Assembly: GCF_000376785.1 (NCBI RefSeq)
Contig: NZ_AQXX01000143.1
Coordinates: 62,001-126,000 of the forward strand
DNA: 64,000 nucleotides
Reading direction: 5' to 3'
Origin: Hahella ganghwensis DSM 17046
GTDB taxonomy: Bacteria; Pseudomonadota; Gammaproteobacteria; Pseudomonadales; Oleiphilaceae
Shown piece by piece: positions 58,043 to 64,000 of the stretch. The notes beneath the pieces are model-generated. The model was given only the letters and a program-made list of their open reading frames with translations, had not been told where the DNA came from and searched no databases. The stretch's first letter is position 1. Every line of letters starts with the position of its first letter. Both the position numbers and the translations under genes were made by a program.

Positions 58043-59332
58043 ATGTTTCAGAATACGTCTCTCAGCAACCTCACACGATCACTGCCTCTGTGGGGGTATG
58101 TAGAGTTCTTTTTTCTTCTTGCCTGTATCCTGGGGACTCCTTTGCAAGAGGGGTTGAGAAATACCGGGCTTTTTGCGTTTATGCTTGTCTGGTGTATCAA
58201 TCGAGTCAGATTCAAAGATCTTAAAATGTTATGGGATAGATTTGACATTATCTTTCTGCTGTTTATCTGTGCGATGCTCCTGACCCAACTCTCCGTTTAT
58301 TTCCTGGACGGAATATCAACCAAAGTCTCGCATGTTCTTCGCTATTTGGTTCTGGGTTGGATGATACGATATTCCCGTTTCCTGCCCTGGCAGTATTGGA
58401 TTATTTTGGGAGTCGGTGTGTTTTCGACTCTTTTAGGGATAGCTTGGAGCTGGCCACAATACCTATCGAGTCATCAATTTATAGATTTGGATTTACCTAA
58501 TATCCAGCATGTAAATCATGCATCTTTATATGTATTGATTGTGCTTCAAATCATGCTGTCGAGTGTTGTCTATCTGATATTGAGATCACGTTATCTGGCA
58601 TCTGTTCTGATGTTGATTGTGGCAATATTGCCTCTAATCTGGCTGATGGCTGCCAGTAGTAGGGCTGCTGTTGGCGTGGCGCTGTTGTCGATCGGATTAT
58701 GTGTACTGGTACTGTCATTGAAGAACCGATTGCAGGCGATAATTTTTGTTATAGGGATGATAAGTCTTGGGTCGGTTGTTCTGATTAACTACTCTGGAGC
58801 AATAAGCAAGCAGGCTGCCTGGAGTAGTGCCTTTGAAGGAAAAATGTCGCCCAGGGAGCGAATCTGGAATACTGCGTTTGAAAGCTACTCTTATGCCCCA
58901 TACTTAGGGCGCGGTTATGATCAGTATAAACAGTTGACAAAGGAGCATGTAAAAAAACTGGTGGAAGGTAAAGGTGAAAAGTTTGAAGTTCACCAGTTCT
59001 ATTTCACCGGACATGCTCACAATGTCTACATCACCTGGCTTATTGAACACGGTGCCGTCGGGTTAATAATATTGGTGAGCTTTTTTGCTGTTTGGTTGTC
59101 ATGTTTATGGAAAGATTTTCATCGTCTGAAGCAGGATTACTTTCTGGCCTGGTGGTGGACTTGCGCTGCGAATGTGTTGCTTACTCTGTCAGTAGCTGGA
59201 CTCGTAACCACTACCATGCGCAGGGATACGGCGTTTATAGCGTTAGTGGTGTTTGGTTTGTATGCCGGTTATTCAAGGCTGGGATCCCAAGCTGAAAGAA
59301 ACGACAGTAAAGCACTTTTTAACGAGGGTTAA
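58043..59332 (+). CDS. waaL: O-antigen ligase-like membrane protein (WaaL/Wzy_C family)
   Basis: This polytopic protein of about 429 residues has roughly twelve hydrophobic segments. A long loop sits between the ninth and tenth, containing RERIWNTAFESYSYAPYLGRGYDQY and the histidine motif GHAHNVYITWLIEHGAVGLI, the Wzy_C signature. WaaL joins undecaprenyl-linked O-polysaccharide to lipid A-core in the periplasm; a Wzy polymerase is the alternative. Its place in the core locus favours WaaL. ATG 58043 is chosen over TTG 58028; neither has a good ribosome binding site. Its stop TAA shares TTAA with the convergent gene. Confidence 0.82.
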   Translation: MFQNTSLSNLTRSLPLWGYVEFFFLLACILGTPLQEGLRNTGLFAFMLVWCINRVRFKDLKMLWDRFDIIFLLFICAMLLTQLSVYFLDGISTKVSHVLRYLVLGWMIRYSRFLPWQYWIILGVGVFSTLLGIAWSWPQYLSSHQFIDLDLPNIQHVNHASLYVLIVLQIMLSSVVYLILRSRYLASVLMLIVAILPLIWLMAASSRAAVGVALLSIGLCVLVLSLKNRLQAIIFVIGMISLGSVVLINYSGAISKQAAWSSAFEGKMSPRERIWNTAFESYSYAPYLGRGYDQYKQLTKEHVKKLVEGKGEKFEVHQFYFTGHAHNVYITWLIEHGAVGLIILVSFFAVWLSCLWKDFHRLKQDYFLAWWWTCAANVLLTLSVAGLVTTTMRRDTAFIALVVFGLYAGYSRLGSQAERNDSKALFNEG

Positions 59333-60414
59333 GTGCCAGGGAGAATGCTTTTTATAAACTGATGTGTCTTTTCTGCATGAACTTGGAGGTCGAAGAGCTT
59401 TTGCGCTTTCGCCCTTATTAATTCGTTATCAAAGTCTTTGCTGAGTGCTGATCGAATTAGTAGTGCCTTTTCCTTTGGTGAGCCTGGTAAATTCAAGCCA
59501 TTTTCGTAGTCGGTTACGATATCTTGCAGTCCCAGACCGGCATTTACAAATGCCGGTCTACCGCACCAAAGTGCTTCCAATACCACATTTGGTAGTCCTT
59601 CCCTTTCTGAAAAGCACCAAACCGATTGGCATTGGCCTATTTGTGAGGCAACATCACGGACGAACTCTGTACGAAATTCAACGCGATTTTCCAGCCCCAA
59701 TTGAGCTACCAGTTCCCGGAGACTGGCTACATAGTCCCGATCCTGTTGGCCAATAACAGGTCCTGCGAGTATCAGCCGTTCTGTATCTGGTAAGTGGGAA
59801 AGTGTGCGGATAGCTACTTCCTGACCTTTTCTTTTCGAGAAGCGTCCCAATAATAGGTGGGGTAGAGTTGGTATTAAGTCTGCCCCCTTGACCCCATCAG
59901 TATTTAAGGTAACTGGGTTTGGTCGAAGAAAAATTGGCTGACTGTTGGAGATCTGCTGAAAAAATGCCTTTAGTCTAGAAGTTAAAGCAATATATCCGGA
60001 TGCTTTGCGTAAAGGATAGTTAAACACTTTGTTTTTAAAACGAGTAAGCGTATCTTCTGGCGGATCAATGGATAGTTCGAATATATAGGGGCGCCTCAAG
60101 AATATAGCTGCCCAAGCGCTACACATAGTAATTTTGCTAATGCCAACGCAATGAACAATGTCTATCTGATGATAACGAATGTGTCTCATGCAGGCCAGAA
60201 TAGTAGGTAGCTTTTTTCCCTCTTTGATTCTTGACACATTGGTGTCGTCATTTATGTCAGTTGATAAGCGGACATGATGTGACAGGACTTTCCAGGTAAA
60301 AGTCCCCCCTTTTGCTTTGTCAGACCGTTCGATTGTCGAGTAGGTCTCCCGGATTCTTTTTCCTGCACCACTGTGGTCTGGGGGATAGGCGCCAATCGTA
60401 ACGAGTAACCTCAA
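59329..60414 (-). CDS. GT4 glycosyltransferase
   Basis: This 361-residue GT-B enzyme begins MRLLVTIGAYPPDHSGAGKR. It has LLLGRFSKRKGQEVAIRTL at the donor domain and an intact E-x7-E motif in EREGLPNVVLEALWCGRPAF. It is the last gene of a minus-strand run (waaG-like, asnB, pyruvyl transferase, this gene), with 21 nt to the pyruvyl transferase gene. The linked enzymes suggest it builds a polysaccharide that also receives pyruvate and an amide. Confidence 0.88.
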   Translation of the reverse strand: MRLLVTIGAYPPDHSGAGKRIRETYSTIERSDKAKGGTFTWKVLSHHVRLSTDINDDTNVSRIKEGKKLPTILACMRHIRYHQIDIVHCVGISKITMCSAWAAIFLRRPYIFELSIDPPEDTLTRFKNKVFNYPLRKASGYIALTSRLKAFFQQISNSQPIFLRPNPVTLNTDGVKGADLIPTLPHLLLGRFSKRKGQEVAIRTLSHLPDTERLILAGPVIGQQDRDYVASLRELVAQLGLENRVEFRTEFVRDVASQIGQCQSVWCFSEREGLPNVVLEALWCGRPAFVNAGLGLQDIVTDYENGLNLPGSPKEKALLIRSALSKDFDNELIRAKAQKLFDLQVHAEKTHQFIKSILPGT

Positions 60415-60435
60415 TGGTCTGATTCCTTTTATGAT

Positions 60436-61536
60436 CTACAGTGCTTGAATCTGTTTTGCAAACTCTTCTACAAGCTTTTTATTATTCAGGGCTCTATCAA
60501 CCAGTGCCTGCTCCAGATTAATTCGGGTATCTGAAAGCTCGTGGAAGCGGGTAAATTGACTCTCTATATTACTCTTTGTCCAACGGTTGTATGGCAGACA
60601 GAAGGATTCGTATCCTGCCTGACGATAGAACCTTAATGTCTTATCGTGATAAGGGAATGACATGACAGGAGTTCCTCTTGCTAGAGAGAGTATACCGACA
60701 TGTAACTTGGTCGTTATTGCCAGATGCGCGACATCTATAAGCCCGATTAACGATTCGATTGATTCGTAATGGCTGGTAACAAAGCGGCCTGTATTACCAA
60801 ATGTTTTTTCGTAGAAAGCTTCGGTGTCCCTTGCCCCCTGAGTGCCACTTTGGTCTGTTGCGGCTATAAACAAGTACCTGTCATCGTTCATCAATTGCTT
60901 TATCGAATCAATAATGTGTGCGGCACCAGGGATATTCATAGCTTTCTGAGTAAGGTGGAGCAGGACGATTTTCTTGTCTCCTGCCTGCTGACTCCAGTGT
61001 TCACCTATTCTATTAGCTTCATCTGAAAGAGTAGTGTTCGTCATGCTTAGGGCAGAGTCTGCTGTTTCGATAATATTCCCAAAGTAGCCATAACTCTTTA
61101 GGAAACGAATACTCTCAGTATCACGCAACGAGCGTTGCTTAGCCTTGTAAAAAAGAATTAATGAGCCGATACGAGCTATTGGATTGGTGATGGGCCCATA
61201 ACCAGGCGCGATGATCGCGACAGGTTTCTTTTTCAGTATGGCCTTAATACCGGGGAAGATAATGTTTTTTGCCAGCCGACGCCCCCATCTCATGCGGGCT
61301 TTAAATCTCCCCGGAGGTTCTCCAAAATATCCGCCCCCAACATAAATTACGGCATCCGCTTCTGAATAGTCTCCAATGGCATCTATCTGCATCTGTTTGG
61401 CAACCACTTCAGACGCACCTGGACAAATTACTCTAAGCTGACATTCTTTCAGCCATTGTGTGAAGATCCGGCCTAAAAGGACGTCTCCAAAATTATCCAG
61501 GTCAAGTCTTCCAATTATGGCAACGGTTTTGGGCAT
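60436..61536 (-). CDS. Polysaccharide pyruvyl transferase family protein
   Basis: This 366-residue protein has the PS_pyruv_trans layout: N-terminal IIGRLDLDNFGDVLLGRIF (the NxGD motif), VIYVGGGYFGEPPG, APGYGPITNP, SLRDTESIRFLKSYG, then LHLTQKAMN and the late ITTKLHVGILSLARGTPVMSF with the conserved HxxI/L histidine. Members move pyruvate from phosphoenolpyruvate onto sugars as ketals, adding negative charge to surface polymers. Some relatives act as glycosyltransferase-like enzymes, so the reaction is inferred. It is preceded by asnB with a 92-nt gap. Confidence 0.87.
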   Translation of the reverse strand: MPKTVAIIGRLDLDNFGDVLLGRIFTQWLKECQLRVICPGASEVVAKQMQIDAIGDYSEADAVIYVGGGYFGEPPGRFKARMRWGRRLAKNIIFPGIKAILKKKPVAIIAPGYGPITNPIARIGSLILFYKAKQRSLRDTESIRFLKSYGYFGNIIETADSALSMTNTTLSDEANRIGEHWSQQAGDKKIVLLHLTQKAMNIPGAAHIIDSIKQLMNDDRYLFIAATDQSGTQGARDTEAFYEKTFGNTGRFVTSHYESIESLIGLIDVAHLAITTKLHVGILSLARGTPVMSFPYHDKTLRFYRQAGYESFCLPYNRWTKSNIESQFTRFHELSDTRINLEQALVDRALNNKKLVEEFAKQIQAL

Positions 61537-61628
61537 AATACTATTCCATTGATCTTTGTATTCATGGCTCGTGCAGCGCGCGGTATGTTATCAGAAACGC
61601 TATGGATAAAAACTATCTGCTCGGGAAG

Positions 61629-63476
61629 TTACTGGCGAGTTTGAGTTGCTTTTTGAAGCTGCGAGAGCGATGTGTCCAGTATCAATAACTGTAAAGCCTG
61701 CTCTGCAAATCTATTTTCACCGGCCTGATATCGAGAACACATCTCGTCAATGGGCTGGGCAAGCACTTGTCCTTGGGTGAGTTCTGTCAACCGACTTCCC
61801 AGCCCGTCAAAGCGTTCTTTCAGGTCTACCCTGAGCCAATGATTTAACGGTGGATTAAAGCCTTTTTTCTTTTGTTTAAGCGGGTTATTTTCTCCGAGCT
61901 CTGCACATACGGGTGCGAAGATATTTTTTGCTGGATCAGTGAAACGCTCTACATCTTTCAAGGACAGAACCGACTCATAAAATGCATGATCAATCAGTGG
62001 TGACCGACCTTCAAGGCCGTGAGCCATAGTCATTAAATCAGCTTTACGAAGAATGTACTCTGCCAGATAGTTATCTCTATCGATTTCCAGCAAGGCCTTG
62101 AGTGGATCAGGATCTTTGCTCGGGAAGTTACGCCAGTAGACTGGCTGTACTTTCGTGGACTGACTCTGCACAGCCAAGCGTTGATTGATAGATAGCCCGG
62201 AAAATCTGAGGCCGTATGCCTGCTGCCAGCTCATCGCACATTCGGCCAGAATTTTGGCGCTTCCTTTTCCGTCAAGGGAGGGCTTGATAGGTAAGAATGG
62301 AAGATGAATATGGCGGCGAAACGCAGAGCGCACATGTTTTGGGTAGCGCTTGTAACCGCCAAAAAGCTCATCTCCGCCGTCACCATTCAGAACGACTTTC
62401 ACGCTATGACTGGCTTCCCTCGACAAATACCAGAGAGGGAACCCCGAAGGATCTGCGAAAGGTTCGTCAAAGTCCTGGACAATCTGGTCAAAATCTTCAG
62501 CAATGGTTGTGGGAATGTTGACAGCTGTGTGAGGTAGTCCAATCTGACGGGCAATTTTTTCAGCCTGAATGCTTTCATCCATATCCGAGCCAGGGAAAGC
62601 GGCTGTAAATGCATGGATGTTGTGATACCCCTGTGCCGCCAGTCTGGTTGATACGACGGTTGAGTCGATGCCGCCACTCAGAAACACTCCCACAGGTCTG
62701 TCCGCAACGGTACGGATGCGTATTGCTTCGTCCAGCACCTCCATGAGAGGTCTGTCGCTTTTAGCCGGTGTCCAATAGGGGCGCTTGTCCAGTTGACGCG
62801 TGTGGATATCGAATGTCAGCAAATGGCCACTTTCCAGTCGGTTTACCTTGCTGTAGATGGTCATTGGGGCGGGAATATAACGATGGGCCAGATAGGCATC
62901 AATGGCAGCGGGGGAGAACTGTAAATCCTGTGTTGGTAGCAGAGGTGTAATGGCCCGGACCAGTGAGGAGAAAGCGAAGTCTTTGCCGTTGTAGTAGTAC
63001 ACAAGAGGCTTCAGGCCAAAGCGGTCTCTGGCGGAGTAGATTTTTCCATGGCGAAGATCAACAATCGTAAAAGCAAACATTCCCCGGAGATGTTGAAGAA
63101 GGCCTTCAATTCCCCATTTCAGGTAAGCCTGCAACAGGAACTCTGTGTCTGAATGGGTTTTGAAATTGGCGCCATCGGCAATCAGTTTGTCCCGATAACG
63201 TTGCCAGTCGTACACTTCTCCGTTGTAACATAGCCAGACCTGCCGGTCGTCAGAACACATCGGTTGATTGGCTTCACTGCGAGTATCCATAATCGCCAGC
63301 CGGGTATGAATGAGGGTATTACAGATGCCTGACTCTTGCGCGGTGATTTGCCATTGATCATTCCATCGTTGTTGGCCGACAGCATCCGGCCCGCGACGAG
63401 CCAGAAATTGCTGGGCTTGGTCGATCTGTTGGGCGTTTAACGGGCGTTGGCCGAAATATCCTGCAATTCCACACAT
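61629..63476 (-). CDS. asnB: Glutamine-hydrolysing asparagine synthetase-type amidotransferase
   Basis: This 615-residue class II amidotransferase has the nucleophile Cys2 in MCGIAGYFG, the glutaminase regions LIHTRLAIMD and YNGEVYDW, and the synthetase ATP loop SGGIDSTVVS. The later LNGDGGDELFGGYKRY and EGRSPLIDHAFYE motifs are also intact. It can be a true asparagine synthetase. However, its length and its place between a waaG-like gene and a pyruvyl transferase resemble the AsnB paralogues in polysaccharide loci, which are thought to amidate uronic acids. It starts 5 nt after the stop of the upstream glycosyltransferase, so the two are co-translated. Confidence 0.9.
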   Translation of the reverse strand: MCGIAGYFGQRPLNAQQIDQAQQFLARRGPDAVGQQRWNDQWQITAQESGICNTLIHTRLAIMDTRSEANQPMCSDDRQVWLCYNGEVYDWQRYRDKLIADGANFKTHSDTEFLLQAYLKWGIEGLLQHLRGMFAFTIVDLRHGKIYSARDRFGLKPLVYYYNGKDFAFSSLVRAITPLLPTQDLQFSPAAIDAYLAHRYIPAPMTIYSKVNRLESGHLLTFDIHTRQLDKRPYWTPAKSDRPLMEVLDEAIRIRTVADRPVGVFLSGGIDSTVVSTRLAAQGYHNIHAFTAAFPGSDMDESIQAEKIARQIGLPHTAVNIPTTIAEDFDQIVQDFDEPFADPSGFPLWYLSREASHSVKVVLNGDGGDELFGGYKRYPKHVRSAFRRHIHLPFLPIKPSLDGKGSAKILAECAMSWQQAYGLRFSGLSINQRLAVQSQSTKVQPVYWRNFPSKDPDPLKALLEIDRDNYLAEYILRKADLMTMAHGLEGRSPLIDHAFYESVLSLKDVERFTDPAKNIFAPVCAELGENNPLKQKKKGFNPPLNHWLRVDLKERFDGLGSRLTELTQGQVLAQPIDEMCSRYQAGENRFAEQALQLLILDTSLSQLQKATQTRQ

Positions 63477-63481
63477 AGGGG

Positions 63482-64000
63482 TTACTCGTTCTCTGAGTTC
63501 CGGGTGATAAGGTCTCGGTAAAGTTGTACCAGCTTATCAATCATTAGGCTTTGTTCGAATTCAAGGCTTCGCTGTCGTGAATAAAGCCCCATTTCCTGGC
63601 ATTTTTCATGCGAAACCAGTTTGGCCACTGCTCGGGCCAAGCCTTCATAGTTCAGTGCATCACACACCCAGCCATTCTCGTCTTCTGTGACCAGCTCTGC
63701 ACCGCCACATTTGTGACTGGTGATAATGGGTAAAGCAAAGGCCAGAGCTTCAAAAATGACATTTGGAAAGGGGTCGTATAGCGTTGGCAGAATAAGGGCG
63801 TCAGCAGCACAGTACCAGGGGATGACATCCTGTTGAACGCCAAGCCAGTGCACCCTGTCAGCGATGCCCAGTGCGTGAGCCTCTTCCTGGTATTGGGTTT
63901 GATGCTTGTCGTTACCGACGACGATTAGGTGGGCTGACGATGAGCCCCCGGCGATGGCTCGGAGAGCGCCTTTGAGGCCTTTACGCTCAAAACCGGACCC
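63482..64000 (-). CDS. waaG: Glycosyltransferase, WaaG-like, cut by the right window edge
   Basis: The frame is open to base 64000, so only the C-terminal 172 residues are seen. They hold the donor domain of a GT4 enzyme: GSGFERKGLKGALRA at the domain start, LIVVGNDK, ALGIADRVHWLGVQQDV, PTLYDPFPNVIFEALAFALP and GGAELVTEDENGW. The GSGFxRKG start and general pattern resemble WaaG, the LPS core glucosyltransferase I. The first acidic residue of the E-x7-E motif is Asp. Shorter internal starts (GTG 63853) are artefacts. It heads the minus-strand run with asnB, and the two stop/start sites lie 5 nt apart. Confidence 0.82.
   Translation of the reverse strand, partial: GSGFERKGLKGALRAIAGGSSSAHLIVVGNDKHQTQYQEEAHALGIADRVHWLGVQQDVIPWYCAADALILPTLYDPFPNVIFEALAFALPIITSHKCGGAELVTEDENGWVCDALNYEGLARAVAKLVSHEKCQEMGLYSRQRSLEFEQSLMIDKLVQLYRDLITRNSENE

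Overview
The window is chromosomal DNA from a Gram-negative gammaproteobacterium of the broad Pseudomonadales/Oceanospirillales type. The evidence is a set of gene orders that match Pseudomonas chromosomes: fdx-coaD-lao cluster; engB / cytochrome c4 - dsbA - EEP protein; rpmG-rpmB-radC / coaBC-dut-algC-argB; ntrC-ntrB-DUF4124-glnA / typA; prolyl-aminopeptidase homologue-dtd; and glnE-ilvE-waaF-waaC followed by LPS-core glycosyltransferases. An outer-membrane porin, heptosyltransferases and an O-antigen-ligase-like protein confirm an LPS-bearing outer membrane. I do not assign a genus. No rRNA, tRNA, insertion sequence, prophage or CRISPR array was recognised.

Layout. 1-4.7 kb: the 3' part of a DUF1631-GGDEF-EAL signalling gene, broken by an in-frame TAA between the GGDEF and EAL domains; a SutA-like RNA polymerase-binding protein; a DUF3592 membrane protein. 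4.8-11.2 kb: a TVP38-flavoprotein disulfide-reductase fusion, hemB, ppk1 and a coiled-coil membrane protein. 11.4-17.2 kb: ferredoxin, coaD and the long-chain alcohol/aldehyde oxidation cluster laoA-laoB-laoC with the divergent TetR gene laoR and a perfect 18-bp palindrome in the laoC promoter. 17.3-23.8 kb: engB, cytochrome c4, dsbA, an EEP-family hydrolase, rpmG, rpmB, radC, coaBC and dut. 24.1-31.8 kb: membrane-anchored AlgC and arginine genes (argB, argE, argA) enclosing a membrane-anchored protein with an Sm-like C-terminus. 31.8-37.0 kb: a lipoprotein aminopeptidase and an intact PilZ-DUF1631-GGDEF-EAL protein.

37.1-45.9 kb: nitrogen control (ntrC, ntrB, glnA) with a sigma-54 promoter and a cluster of NtrC-like boxes between glnA and typA, and a further candidate sigma-54 promoter and NtrC box ahead of ntrB; then typA, a prolyl-aminopeptidase homologue lacking its catalytic serine, and dtd. 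46.7-52.7 kb: a porin, a CYTH phosphatase-like protein, glnE and ilvE. 52.7-64.0 kb: an LPS-core/surface-polysaccharide locus with waaF, waaC, five further glycosyltransferase genes (one cut by the right edge), a waaL-like ligase, a polysaccharide pyruvyl transferase and an AsnB-type amidotransferase.

Functional links: GlnA carries the Tyr397 that GlnE would adenylylate, and NtrB/NtrC probably drive glnA through the sigma-54 promoter. AlgC supplies sugar-1-phosphates that could feed the LPS locus. The two DUF1631 proteins have complementary losses of c-di-GMP catalytic residues.
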